Part shown: positions 23,225 to 34,869 of the stretch, one piece after another
Numbering within the stretch: position 1 is the stretch's first letter
Layout of the letters: each line of letters begins with the position of its first letter
From: Pyropia yezoensis
Lineage: Eukaryota > Rhodophyta > Bangiophyceae > Bangiales > Bangiaceae
NCBI GenBank assembly: GCA_009829735.1
Contig: CM020620.1
Span: 11,343,420 to 11,407,419, forward strand
DNA: 64,000 nucleotides
Direction of reading: 5' to 3'
The notes under the pieces: model-generated
Databases searched by the model: none
Told to the model about the DNA's origin: nothing
Seen by the model: the letters and a program-made list of their open reading frames with translations, nothing else
Position numbers and translations under genes: made by a program

Positions 23225-24124
23225 CTAGCGCAACACGCTGGCCGCCGTTTCCTTCTTGGCCTTCTTGGGGGTCTTGGACTCCTTGGCCTTGGCCTGGGCC
23301 TCAATTTTAACTGCCGTCTGAGCGACAAAGGGCGAGGTGGCCGGGAGCGGGCTCTCGACAGGGGTAGTCTCGGGACAGTCACTGCAGGAGCCGTCCTTGT
23401 CACCGTCCATCTCCGTCGCAGGCTCCTCCGCGTTCCCGCTGCCCTCCCCAGCCACAGCGCCCCCCTCGACCTCAACAATCTCACCCGCATTCATGCGGCG
23501 CGGCGCCCCCCCAGGCGCCGTGCCCCCGCCGACCGCGTCCCCTCCCTCCATCTCCTCGACAACCGGCGCCCCCGCCGTCCCGTGCGTCCCCCGCGCCGCG
23601 ATAGCTCCACTGCGGTCCCCCTGGTCGCGTGACCCCCCCGCGCCCCCGCCTGCGTTGAACAGGTCAACGGGTTCACGGACCGTGCGCTCGTTTGACACAG
23701 GGCATTCGTCAAAGTCGGCTGTTGCCATGTCGAAAAGGACGGCGCCTCCAAACTTGATGACAGCGTCCTCCTTCTGAGCCGTGCTGGCCCCCGACCCCGA
23801 CGCCTCCTCGACGGCAACGCCGTAGCTAGTGCGGAGATTCTTCAGCCTCTTGTCTAGCACCGTAGCGTCGCGCGTGACAGCGTGGGCCTTCTCGGCCGCC
23901 GGCACGTTGGCAACAAATGCGCCGACCAACTCCTTCCCGGTGCGGCAGGTCTTGTCCCCCGTGAGGCGGCCTCGGAACTCCGTCCAGTTGTCACGCGCCG
24001 CCACAAGCAGAACCATACGCTCGCCGACGGTAACGTTCTTGGCCCGAGGGGTGGTGGGCTTGCCCCCGGCCGACCGCTTGCCGCCGCGCGACTTGGTGTG
24101 CACTGGCGTGCGTGCGCTCGTCAT
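23225..24124 (-). CDS. Myb/SANT-like putative DNA-binding protein, probable Harbinger second ORF
   Basis: 299 aa, intact, ATG at 24124 and TAG at 23225. The N-terminus is basic (SRGGKRSAGGKPTTPRAKN). Residues about 30-110 (VTVGERMVLLVAARDNW..., KELVGAFVAN, LDKRLKNLRTSYGVA) have the helix pattern of trihelix/Myb-SANT/MADF-like DNA-binding domains. A GG.VLFD motif and an acidic Gly/Ser-rich region follow, then a Lys-rich tail (KESKTPKKAKKE) that looks like a nuclear localisation signal. Harbinger elements encode a transposase plus a Myb-like partner that brings it to DNA and the nucleus; the convergent HARBI1-like pseudogene supports that reading. A 152-bp piece of its 3' coding part (23242-23393) is duplicated at 49734-49885. 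The domain assignment is by eye and moderate. Confidence 0.6.
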   Translation of the reverse strand: MTSARTPVHTKSRGGKRSAGGKPTTPRAKNVTVGERMVLLVAARDNWTEFRGRLTGDKTCRTGKELVGAFVANVPAAEKAHAVTRDATVLDKRLKNLRTSYGVAVEEASGSGASTAQKEDAVIKFGGAVLFDMATADFDECPVSNERTVREPVDLFNAGGGAGGSRDQGDRSGAIAARGTHGTAGAPVVEEMEGGDAVGGGTAPGGAPRRMNAGEIVEVEGGAVAGEGSGNAEEPATEMDGDKDGSCSDCPETTPVESPLPATSPFVAQTAVKIEAQAKAKESKTPKKAKKETAASVLR

Positions 24125-24307
24125 TGTCTCGGGGGGGGGGGGGCGCTGGGCTGCCCGTTCGCGGCATCAAGTATATATGTACTGGGCGGAGAAAACCATA
24201 CAAAAGTTCGAATCCACACAATTTGCCTTCGGCCTCGCCAGGCTGCTGTTCCTTCGCGAACGCTCGCGAAGCCGTGGTTTCCCTGGTTGTCCTATTGGCT
24301 TATGTAT

Positions 24308-24332
24308 CCGTCCGACCGCTAATTGCGACCAC
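24308..24332 (+). repeat. Left subterminal inverted repeat of the pogo-like element
   Basis: Matches the complement of 27054-27077 with about two differences. The core TAATNGCGACCA is repeated at about 24484-24495 in the same orientation, as expected of transposase-binding sites. Confidence 0.6.
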
Positions 24333-24749
24333 TCCGGCGAGATCTCGAAGAGCGACCATGCGCTTACGAAGTGGTGCACACCGTTGGACTTCTCTTGCCC
24401 TCCTGAGCACGAGGGTGTTCTTTCTTTTTTTGACGCGTTCATTCTGTTACAGAGACGCTTGTTTGTCGAAGGGGGGGCGCCTAATCGCGACCAGTGATAT
24501 CTCATAGAAAGGCCGCTTGTCTGTCCAGTGAAAGGGAAACAATTTCTTCAGTAATTCACTTGCAACAAGCCGGATGAGGTGCGCCCATCCAGTCAGTCGA
24601 GTGCCGACAACCTCGCGACCAGCACACATTCAACCAGTCTCGTGTTTCTTCTTGCAGCGCCAGTTGACTCCCTCTGCCCTCCAAAACAAAACACTGAGGT
24701 ACGCGCCCGGGGCACTCAGGAAGCGCCCGGGGCACACACACACACACAC

Positions 24750-26474
24750 TCAACGCCCAGTCGAGCCTCGAGCAACACGAGCAGCCAGCTGGCCGACTTG
24801 CCACCACAGCACCGAGAAGGGGGCCGCACTCTCGACAGCGCCCACCCGTCGCCGCTGCCGCGCCGCGCGCAGACGATGTGTCTGCTTGCGTAGGGTTGGC
24901 AGCACAGCAGATACCCTCAGCTGGGCCACCTCGGCCGACAGCTGGCAGACCTGGCGCCAAACCAGCTCCGCCCTCCTCCGCTTGGCAGCTGCGTCCTTGG
25001 CGGCCTTCTCGGCCAGTTTATCGGATGCCCGCTGCTCGCGTGCGCGCTTGCCGGTTTCCTTGGCGTCAGCCTTATCCAGCTTGTCCTGCTCTACGTCCTG
25101 CAGCGCCTGGATGACCTGTGGCGCTGTGAGCACCACCGCGGTCCCGGCCGTCGACAGTGTCTTGTTCGTCACCACCGGCTGTGCCATTTCCTTGCGGACG
25201 ACAGGCACCAGACGCGCGGCCAGCAGCGCCAGGTCCACGTCCGGCGCGGGTCGGTCGGCGCCTTTTCTGAGCATCTCCTGTGACACCCGCGAAGGGTCTA
25301 GCGGCCACAATCCAACACGCTGGAAGGCCGACGCGAGAGTGCGCCCTGTAAGCGCCTCCAGCGCTGCGGCTCGCACGCAATCCATCAGGTCCAACACGTT
25401 GAACCGGCGTCCCTCCATAACACAGGTATCGCATTGTGTCCGGATGCCACGCCGCAGCGCTGGCTGGAATCTTCCGGAGAGAGAGGGCGTGTCAAGCGCC
25501 TGCAAGACGTGGCTCGTCTTTGACGGTTCAGCAATCACTGTCACCTTGGCCTCCTGCAGCACGAGCAGCCCAGCCACAGACAGATGAACCTTCGCCCCAT
25601 CCGGACACAGCAGCTTCTCCTCATTGGGGAAAAACTGCTTGGCCCACTAGGCGAACATTGCCGCGAACAGGTCAAGGACGGCCTTGTTAAAGCCCGGCGG
25701 CTTTCGCCGAACCACCACCGCCCCATCGTTGAGCCTTGACGCAAGGGCAACCTGCCGGGAGCCTCCATCGTCCGCAACGGTCACGAAAGCGTGACCGGGC
25801 CCGCTCCCCTCCACCACCGCAAGGTATGGCGCTACCGTCCCGCTAGGGGACACTGTAAACGCCACAGTGCACCCTGACGCCGCACTGCCGAGGGACGGCG
25901 CGACGACCTCTGGCCTGTCCATGCCCACCGGCCCGACAATGGACACGCGAGCGCCTTGCAGCAGGTCTCGCGCTCGCACATGAGTTTCGTCCATGTTGAA
26001 CAGCTGACGCCCGTGCTTGATGGTCAGGTCCCGCATGCACAGCTGCACAGTTGCTAACTACCGGGCGAGGACGCCTGGCATCGAGCTCTGAGCCCTCGCG
26101 TCCTCGAGCGTGCCAACTCTGTACCGCTTCAAGGCTGGCCAACGGCTCAAGAAAGAGTCAAAAAAACCTTTACCGGGCCCCGTCTTCGCGTTGAACCTAG
26201 CCCTCGCCATAGCCTGACGTTCAGGGGATAACGCCAGGATGTACTCTTCGCACGTGTCGAGGAAGGCGTCCCGCGTCAGCCCCCTGCCAATCAGAGCCCT
26301 TGTCCGGACGTATCTCACCAGCAGCTCCTCCTCCTCCGGCAGAAAAAACGGCCTGCGTCCCGGTGAGGACGTCTGCCCGACAGAGTTGATGGCGTGGCGG
26401 GCGGCCGACCTCGATACTGAGGCGGCCGCCATGATCTCTGCCGCGCTCTTGCCCTTGGACGCGAGGTCCGCCAT
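24750..26474 (-). pseudogene. pogo/CENP-B-like (DDE_1) transposase with two in-frame TAG codons
   Basis: Three open segments lie in the same minus-strand frame, separated only by TAG at 26058-26060 and TAG at 25647-25649. The first segment holds a CENP-B-type N-terminus (ASKGKSAAEIMAAASVSRSA, then GKGFFDSFLSRWP). The second holds the first catalytic Asp (LFNMDETHVRA). Right after the second TAG comes CPDGAKVHLS with the second Asp, then SHVLQALD with the third and the GLWPLDPSRV motif typical of the family. A long basic coiled-coil-like C-terminus follows. The ATG used is at 26474, but the frame stays open further upstream (PPAKPTPEQRTL...), so the N-terminus is uncertain. Apart from the TAGs the gene looks undamaged. 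Confidence 0.8.
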
Positions 26475-27032
26475 CAGTGTCCGCTGCTCCGGGGTGGGCT
26501 TGGCAGGTGGGGGGGGGTGGGGGGAGGAGTCTACCTCGGGTTCTAGTGGCCGGCGGCCCGGCCGCCGCGGGACGACCCGGCGACCATGACGGCCTGTCAG
26601 GGAGCCGGCCAGAGAGTGCCCGTCACCCTCAGGAAGCCGGGCGAGGGCCCTGGTGGGGACGAGTTGCCCCGGCGATGGCGCGGACGATGTGGCAGGAAGG
26701 AGGAGGGTACCCTACGTGCTGCACATCTGCACGGCTGGGCAGGATATCAGCCAGATGGGTCACACACACGGGAATTGCCGGATGTAATGTATACGTGGCC
26801 CCTTTCCTTGGATGCCGTGTGGAGCACCTGGGAGAGCGTAACTCAGGCTGCTGAAGGGCGCTTGCGCGCCTGCACATACGCTTGGGTAGCCCTGGACTTC
26901 GCGCGTCCACTGGTATAAACGTTTCTTGCCCTGCATTTTTCTTTAAAGGGCTTTCAGGGGCGGAATGGTGCCTGATGCCCCTTCTGCCGGTGTGAGAGAC
27001 CCCGGTATCATAGGAAAACTCTGTGGAAATCG

Positions 27033-27170
27033 GGTGGTCGCGATTAGAAGTCGGTGGTCGCTATTAGCGGTCGGACAGATATGTACATACCTTCTTCAAC
27101 CCGCCCACTTCCTTCGCAAGCTCTTGCGAAAGAAGTGCGAGATTCGCGATGCTGTGGTTTCCACGTCTCC
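27033..27170 (-). repeat. Right terminal/subterminal region of the pogo-like element
   Basis: Contains GTGGTCGCGATTAG and GTGGTCGCTATTAGCGG, complements of the left subterminal repeats, then the TTCGCAAGCTCTTGCGAA stem (27113-27132) and a segment also found inverted at 19795-19880. Confidence 0.55.
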
Positions 27171-27197
27171 GATACACGTTTGCTGATCGCACCGGCG

Positions 27198-27846
27198 GCG
27201 CATCAGTGCTTATCCCCTGTCAAGAAACAAGCCCTATTTTGGCCAGATCTCTTGCTTCGTTGTGCAAAGTCTTGCTCTGCTCGATCATGAAAATGAACGG
27301 CTCGAGCAGAACTTTGCTTTTCTGATCGAGGGGATGGGCTGAGGCCAAAGAATCTCCCCCAGGATGACCGACACAAGGGCCGCTGTCGGTGTTCTGTCAA
27401 CCAATGACAACAGCGGTGGCGCTGCTGTTTGCTGCACGGAGCGTTCCAATGATCAGAATTCACGTCGTATATGTCTAGCAAGGCGGAGAGATCTTTCCGT
27501 GCAGACCCTCGAAAGCTGTCGTTCCGCACGTTTTTTCTTAACGAGTGCGAGAGATTGCGCGATTTTTAAACGCGTTTGTGTAAACATTGCTCCCGAGCGT
27601 AGCGATGGTCGGTCGCTTCTTTGCGCTTTGCGGGAGTGCTCTCCTGCCCCGAGCGCTTCTGGTCATACCAAGGGAGGTGGCGACCACCAATCGCCCGTGC
27701 TGTTATGGGCAGAAAGCAAGAAACGGGGGTAAAAGCGGCTTCTATGATGCCTTGAGGGGGGGTCGATGCAGGTTTTATGCAGGTTTTTGCTCGAGAATTT
27801 CCCAAAAAAGCAAGAAAGTTTTGACAGGCGATAAGCAGTGCTGCGC
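27198..27846 (+). mobile_element. 650-bp non-autonomous TIR element (MITE), copy 2
   Basis: 649 bp, the same family and orientation as 19010-19662. Ends: GTGCTTATCCCCTGTCAA at the left and its near-complement TTGACAGGCGATAAGCAGTGC at the right. It lies about 30 bp from the right end of the pogo-like element. Confidence 0.8.
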
Positions 27847-29280
27847 GGGTGTCGCAGGTGGCGGTCCCTGGGAAGCAACCGATCTAAGGGCATTACAGCG
27901 CGCGATGAACGAGATTTCGAGATCCTATCCTCGATGTCGGGTTGTGTCCAGGGTGACCACACCGAAGGTGACATCAAAGTCGACCGAACACAGCGCTCGT
28001 TGAGGTTCCATGGGACGATCGTAGGGTGATCGAAGGGTCAACGAAAGGGGGCCATCTCTGCCTCGCGAGGTGACGATGGAGGATGCGAGGGTGGGGGGGG
28101 TGCTGAGCGTTGGGCACCCCGCCACAGCCCGCCCAGCCGTTTGCCGTCCCCTTCCCCCACCCAGCCGCTCCGCCTGGTCATCCATCCTGTCCCGTCGTCC
28201 GCACCACTTGTCGTCCCTCTCCTCTCGCTAGGCACGCCTGCCGTGCCGGGCGAATGCACTCCCGTCTCCTCCGCTTGTGTGGCACGGTGCCCAACACCCG
28301 CCCCCCCCTCCCCCTCTCCCTGAGCCCCACCTCCTTTCCCGCCCGCTGGCGGCACGCAACGACCTTCGTACACTAAACTTGGAAACCCAGCCGTTGGCAC
28401 CGCCGGCGCCCACGGCGGGCCACCACGCCGGCCACCCGCCCCGCGTGGGTGTGCGGCCCGTCAGCACCGCACGAGCGTCTCCCCTTCCGCCCACCTCATT
28501 GGTGACGACGCCCCGTAACAGATGACCCACACGGCAAGACAAGACGCGGAGCGACGCCCCTGCCTCCCACCCACCCACCGGCGCAGCCCCACGCCCACCC
28601 CCGCGTGCCAGGCGATGCCCAGGAGGCCTACGCGGGGGGAGCACGGGGGAGGGGGGGGGCGGCACGGACGGTGGAGAAGAGGGCTGTGCCTGCCTGCGGC
28701 ACACCTCACGTAGACGTGCCGCGCGGCGGCCGCGGCAAGAGGCCATTGAGAGAGGGGCAACGGGGGGTGGGTAACCGGCCGTGCAGCGGGGGGGCGTGCG
28801 TGCTTTCCCCCGTGCGTGCCCCGTGCGCGCGCGCGCGGCATCATTGCCTTTGGGATGCGCATCACAACCCGCGACCCACTGGCCGCCGCACACCCGCCAA
28901 CCATTGGTCGGTAACACACCACCCACGGGTGGTGCCGCCGGGCAAACAGAGGCGCCGCCGCCGGTCTGAGCGCGGCCGCGCTCCCAGTGCGTGCCGCGCA
29001 CGATTCGGAAATGCATAGCATACGTACCTACACTGCATCTTGGCACCGCGTTACACGCCGTCCCATCCCTCTTCTTTCGCACCCCCCTTCGCAGCGCCAT
29101 TTCGCGTCGGGGCGTGGATGTGGCGCCGCGGCGGACCGAAAAATCCCGACTGGCAATGAACTGACCCCCCGGCTTCCCTGTCGTGGCCGCAGATGCGCTG
29201 GATGGTCATCTGCCAGTTGTGGGCAGCGGAGCGTCACTTGCGCTCGGCCCCGCCTCCCAGGGAGGGGGGGAAATGGCATT
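27847..29280. other. GC-rich intergenic DNA, no gene recognised
   Basis: Strongly GC-rich with Pro/Arg-type frames on both strands, the longest on the minus strand at 28228-29100. No domain or codon pattern convinces me of a gene. Confidence 0.35.
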
Positions 29281-30056
29281 TAATGATCGCTAAGAAAATC
29301 CTTAGCGAGTTCACGACCGTTTAACGAAACGACTTTAACGATGTCGCTGAACGACTTTGTCGACCATGGTTGCCGACCTACTTACGTTGTTTTCAGTGTA
29401 CAACGTTGTCAACTGCGCGCAATCGCCCCGCCCCTCACAAGCCTGCGACTACCCGTTGAACAGGCACCTCGTCAGTCGCAGGCCTCGCCGACGACCCTGC
29501 GCCAGTACGGGAGGTCCGATGCGTCAAAGACGCAGTGCCACCTCTACTCGGCGCGCCCCTGCGGCTAGTCTGCTAGTAGATCGGACACTTCCGCAGGTGA
29601 GGGATCATCTTTTCCCTCCGGCCGTTCCCCGGCGCGGCGGCTGGAACAACTGGAAGATTGCAGATGGCGGCCTCGTCCCCGTGGCACGCTTGCCATCGCC
29701 GTCCAGCACGTGGTCGCTAGTCTTCTGAAAGGCAGACCACAGGTCCCTCTAGCTGCTTACATCCGACCGGAAGTGACAACAAGGAAAAGCAAAGGGGATG
29801 CCTGCCCCGGTGGGCTCGTTGGTCGCAGACGCGCGCGCAGGGAGGAAAAGGCAGCAATCCGGACCAGGCTTTCTTAGACTGTGTGCACAAGTGGCGTTGT
29901 CCTCCAGAATTGCATTGCCCGACAAGTAATACACCAGGCGCTGAACTTAATGACTTACAAAGACTTCTTGGCCGAGCACCTGAACGACTCTACGATCGAT
30001 TAACGACTTTTTTTAACGACTTTTGTTAAACGACTTTCTTAACGACTGACAACCTT
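29281..30056. repeat. Paired clusters of AACGACTTT motifs
   Basis: Two clusters of the motif TTAACGACTTT/GAACGACT lie at 29281-29365 and 29978-30048, about 610 bp apart in the same orientation. The left one begins with a perfect stem-loop, TCGCTAAG...CTTAGCGA (29287-29308). The DNA between them has no recognisable gene. It may mark the ends of a small unclassified element. Confidence 0.4.
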
Positions 30057-33000
30057 GCCCCCGCTGGGGCGAGGGCCCCCGCCCCCCGCCCCTCCTGCGA
30101 GCCCCCCATCCATGGGCACCCCCGCATGTTTGGCCGTGGGTGCGGCTGGCCCCGCCGCGAACCCAATCAGGATGGGCGACGGCCGGGGGTGGGAGGCTCT
30201 GGCGGCCACGCGGCACGTCCCCACCCCCCCAACCACTTTCTTGCGGCCGACGGTGCAGCAGGCAGGCGGCGCGAGCCTGGGCAGTCAGGGGCGGCAGCCC
30301 CTGAGGGCCGTCACGGTCCGCTCCCCTTCCCCTTCACGCCCTTGCTCGGTGCTCAGAAGGCAGGGCCCCCACTCTATGTATCTTCTTTTTTTTATTGCTC
30401 GCTGGTTGTCCTCCACTAAGCCACCTCCCCCACCGCCCATCTGGCTGTGCATGCCAGACCTTTTAGTGCATACTAAAGAAAAGTAGCATCAATATTAAGG
30501 CGCGCTGCGCCCGCGGGCGGCCGCCGTCCCTCCCCCCATCATGGGGAGATGGGGTGCCACCGGACCGACGCCGCCTCAGTTTGGCAGCCATGTGTCAGGG
30601 CCCCGCCCGTGTGGCGCTCGGCCGCCGCAGCAGACTGTGGCCTGCCTGCCACCGTCGCCCTGCCCTCTGCCTCCCCCCCCTGGCATTGCCCAGCGGTGGC
30701 CGGTATGTACCGTACGTACAGGATGGACCCTTGCGGTACACGCCACTCCTTTCACGCTGTGCTGTACACATCCCGTCCTGTATGTACGCGGCGACGCCGT
30801 GCAGCCATACGCAGCTGGCGATGGCGTGTCCATCGCCGTCACGGTGTGCCGCCCGCGCCGTCGCTCCCCGCCATCGTTGCTATTTTGGTAACTTGCAGGG
30901 ATACCGCCTCGCTGCAGCGCTCGACCTTCCACGGATAGAGCTGCCCGCCAAGGCGAGGACCGTGGCCAGCGGCCTTGGGCGTGTCACTGGTGGACGGGGG
31001 GGGGGGGTTGAGGTCTGGTGGAGGACACAGCTGCAGCGCCCCGCGGTGGCCGTGCCTGTCCGTTGCAACGGCACGCCGGCCGCCTCCCCGCTCCTCCCCT
31101 CCCCCGTCCCCCACCCCACCGCGCCGCGCCGCCGCCCTCTGGTCGGCGACATTGGATGGCCACGACGCGTCCACGCTTTCGATTTGGCCACACCCGTCGG
31201 TGCACCTCTACGTACAGTACCTCTCGGCCTGGTACATCATGGATGGTACGGCGCGTGCATCATCATCCTCCAGTCATTCCGCGCCGGCGGATGCCGCTGT
31301 CGCCCGCGGCATGCGCCGGCGCGTCCCGCCGCACCAAACGGGCAGACTGCCATGCGGTTTCCCCGATATCATGGGACCTTTCTCCCCCCTCGTCAAAGCC
31401 GCCCCGCCCCCCCCCCCCCCCCCCCCCCCTTTTCCCGTCTGAGCGCTAGCTACTGGGCGCTTCACACAACGGCCCTCCCCCCCCCCCCGTCCCTGTCGCC
31501 CCTCTTCCTCCCTCGCGGACCCACCTCCCTCGCGCGCGTCGCCCACGGCTGGGCAAGACGCGGCGAGCGCCCCACCGCCCGCGGTGGGGCGAGGGGGGGG
31601 AAGGGCGCCCGCGCCCTTGTCTTGCAAGGGAAGGCGGGTAGGGGAACGGCGGGGCCCCCGACCCGGGGGGGGAGGGGAGGCGAGCGGTGAACGGGCGGTG
31701 GCGACGGCGGCGGTGGGGGCGGTGGCGGCGGGGGGGGGGGGGGCGGGATCGGCAGACGGGCGAGCGCCGCCGCGGGGGGTGGGCCCCTCCCCCCGCCGCT
31801 CAAGCGGCCGCAACCCCCCCCCCCCCGCCCCCCGCGAGGGTGAGGGTAAGGCCGGAGGCCTCCGGGCGGGTGCGCGCGGGTGGGGTGAACAGAACCGGCC
31901 CGCGCGGCGGTGGCTCCAGGAGGAGGTGCGGGCTGTGGACCTATCGCGGCGCGGCTCGCCCCCGCGCGGAGGGGGCGGGGACCCACCGCCCCGCTCGTCC
32001 TGAGACGAGAGGCAGAGGAAAACGTGTGGGGACAAACAAAAACAGAGTCCAAATGAAGGCGACGCCAGCGTCGTCGCCGCTGACGAGGGGGCGCGCGGAC
32101 TGCGCGTCTCTTGGCGCCGTCGCCGCGTAGCACATCGAGGTAACATAGGGTGGCGGGTGGGAAGGGGGGGGGAGGGTGGGGGGTAGGGGGATGGAGGCGC
32201 GACAGTATGGTCCGTGAGAAGGGAGGGCAGGGCGGGGGGGAGGGGGCGGCTGGGGTGGGGGGGGAGGCGCGAGTAGACGGTGGGCGACGGCCACCGTCGG
32301 CCACCGCCACCACCGCCGTGGCGCCGCGGCACCCCCCCCCCCCCCCCCCTGCGTCGACGGCCGCGGGTGGGGAGCGGCGGCCCGCTCACGGGCGGCCGCC
32401 GCCCACACCCCCCCCCTCTGCGGCACCGTGAGGGAGGGCGGGGTGCAAGAGGGGTGGCGGGCCGGTAGGCGGGTGGGCGGGAAGGAGCGGCCGCGCAGGC
32501 GGCCGGGCAGGCGTGCAGGCGGTCGAGCGGGCGGCACGGCGGCGAGTCTGACGACGCGCCGCGTCCACCGCGGCCGCCAGCGGCACAGGGGGAGGCACCG
32601 GCCGCGCCGCCGCGGCCCGCCAGCGGCAAGGCGGGGAGGCACCGGCCGCGCCGGCCGCGGCCGCGCCGAGCGGCCGCCGCCCGCCAGCCTGCCTGCCGAC
32701 ACCACGTCGCGGGGAGGGCACGGGGCGCGGCGGGGCGTGTCGCGTCGTCGCCCCCAGCGGTGGTACCGGCGGCGGGCGTCTGCGCGGCAGCGGCGGCGTG
32801 GGGTGTGGGGTCGTCGGTGGGGAAAAAAAGAGGGGGCGGCGGAGCGTGCCGGCGCGCGTGTGGCCACGCTGCCGCGCCGCGGGGGTGGGGCTCTCCCCAG
32901 TCCACGGCGGGAAGAGTCCCCCGTCGGCGCCGTCGAGCGGGCGTCCGTCGACCCGCCGCCGCCGTCGAGCGCGGCGGCCGGCTCGCCGCTGACCCTGCGC

Positions 33001-33865
33001 CGTGGTTGTGTCACCCCACGGTGCGGCGGGCGTGGCCGCCCCCGTCGTCACGCGCCCGCCGCGCGGGCGGGCCACCGCCAGCGACGGGCAGAGGTAGGAG
33101 CACGCGCCAGGGGGGAGCCGCCCGTGGCTGGGGTGCGCCCCGCGTCAGGGGGCAAGGGAGGGGAGCGCGGGGGGGGTCGTCTCCCGCTGGCGGCGGCCCC
33201 CCCAGACTGCCGCCGACCACCCCTCCCCCTTCCCCCCCCTCCCCCACCGCTCAAAAACAAAAGAAAGAAGAGCAGCCAGCGGGTGAGTGTGTGGAGGGGG
33301 GGGGGAAGGGTGCGCGCCGGGCAGCCGCTGCGGGGGCGCCTCTTGTACCAACGGGGGCGGACCGCGCGGCGGCAGCGTGCGGGACGGGGTGGTGCCGCGG
33401 CGGCAACCCGGCTGGTGCCACCGCTCGCCCCCCGCTCCCCCCGCCCCCGCCCCCCCCCCCCCCCGATGCGCCGGGCTCCCAGCCTGCTTGTCGTTTTCTT
33501 TGGTTGCGCTTTTTTTTGTGTGCTCCCCGGCGGGCTCGTTCCCCAGAGCCCGGCCGCGTCCTGCGCCCCCCCCCCCACGGGGGCGGGCGGTGCCACCCGG
33601 TCGACGACGTCGGGGGACCGGCGGGCGGCGGCGGCGGGCGGTAGGACGGTAGCGGCGGCGGCGGTGGGGGTGGTGGGGGCTAGCGGCTAGCCGCCGCCGT
33701 GGCCCCCGCTGCCGCTGTCCCTGCTGCTGCGGCCGCCGCCGCTGTCACCGCCGCCGCCGCCGACGCCGACGCCGCCCCCGCCGATGCTGTTGCCGCTGCC
33801 ACCGCCGCTGCCGTCGCTGCCGCCGCCGCTGCCGCCGCTGCCGCCGCTGCTGTCGGCAGCGGCGG
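30057..33865. other. 3.8 kb of extreme GC low-complexity DNA, no gene recognised
   Basis: Long frames exist on both strands (for example minus 31274-32905 and plus 32428-33690), but they encode Arg/Pro/Gly/Ala-rich strings without any domain. They overlap each other heavily, as expected from stop-poor GC-rich DNA. Poly-C runs lie near 31408-31430, 32333-32349 and 33456-33474. The region probably includes flanks of the methyltransferase gene. Confidence 0.4.
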
Positions 33866-34829
33866 TCACGGCCGCCGCGCCCCCCCCCCCCCCAGGGGCA
33901 CGTCCACGAGGAGCATGGCGGCGTTTCGAAACTCCCCCACCATCGGGTCGTACCCATCGTCGGGGCAGCGCGTCGGCGACGCCGCTGCCGCCACCCCCCC
34001 CCCGCCCCCCCCCCCCGCGGCGGCGCGCACAAACGCGCCATGACTCACCACCCGCACCGACGGCCCGCCGCGGCCGTCTGGCGGCGCGGGGACCACCCCG
34101 CCGCCGCCTCCCCCCCCCCCCCCCCGCGACCGAGGCTTTGAAATACGCCGCGGGTGGCGGCGGCGAGCGCCCCAAAGTCGGTGGGGAAGAGCACGTCGAC
34201 GCGCCCCCCCCCCCCCGCCCCGGCGGCGGCTCCCCCCCCCCCCCCCGTCCCGGCACCGCCTCCACCCCCGCGTACGTGACCGCGTGGCCGCCAACGACGC
34301 GCTGCACGACGGGGCCGCCCCGCCCCGACGCGCCGCCGTCGAGGACGGTATAGTCGGCGAGCGTCAGCGCCACCGCCGTAAACGGCCACGCGGTAGTGTG
34401 GGAGGGGGGGAGGGGGGGGCGGCGCGAGGGGCCCTGCTGCGGCTGCGCGTGGGGGGGGAGGGGGCGGGGGTGGGGGGGGGGGGCGGGCCGCCCCTCCGCG
34501 GGCACCCGCGCGAGGGCGGTGAGGGTGGCCATGGCGCCGGTGGGGACGTAAATGTCGGCGCCGCCGCCGCCCCCCCCCCCCCTCCCCCGCCGCCGCCGCC
34601 CGCCGCGAGCAGCCCGTCCAGCGCGGACCGCAGCCACCGGTGCGACGCGGCGAGCGCGCCGTCGCCAGCGTCTGCGTCTGCGCCCCCCCCGCCCGGCCCG
34701 CCCCCCCACAGGCCAAACGCGTCCATCGTCGCGCCAATGAGCGGGTCCGTCAGGGGCTCCCACAACAGGTGCACCAGCCCGCCCTCCGCCTCCAGCCCCC
34801 TCCCCCGCCCGCCGCCGCCGCCGCCGCCG

Positions 34830-34869
<40 letters not shown>

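Larger units (their letters stand above)
24240..27170 (-). mobile_element. pogo/CENP-B-like DNA transposon with subterminal repeats
   Basis: A minus-strand DDE_1 transposase (24750-26474) lies between inverted terminal regions. Left: CCGTCCGACCGCTAAT-type repeat at 24308-24332 and a second TAATCGCGACCA at about 24484. Right: the complements at 27054-27077 and 27033-27048. Further out, both ends carry a TTCGC...GCGAA stem at symmetric distances (24252-24271 and 27113-27132). Exact outer borders and a TA duplication are not resolved. Confidence 0.6.

Noticed and set aside
24205-24216. tRNA T-arm-like GTTCGAATCC
   Set aside because: No acceptor, anticodon or D-arm pairing could be built around it.
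31274-32905. 543-codon minus-strand frame as a gene
   Set aside because: Only Arg/Pro/Gly-rich low complexity, no domain; equally long frames overlap it on the other strand, as expected for extreme GC.
32428-33690. 420-codon plus-strand frame as a gene
   Set aside because: Composition-driven frame without motifs, overlapping opposite-strand frames.
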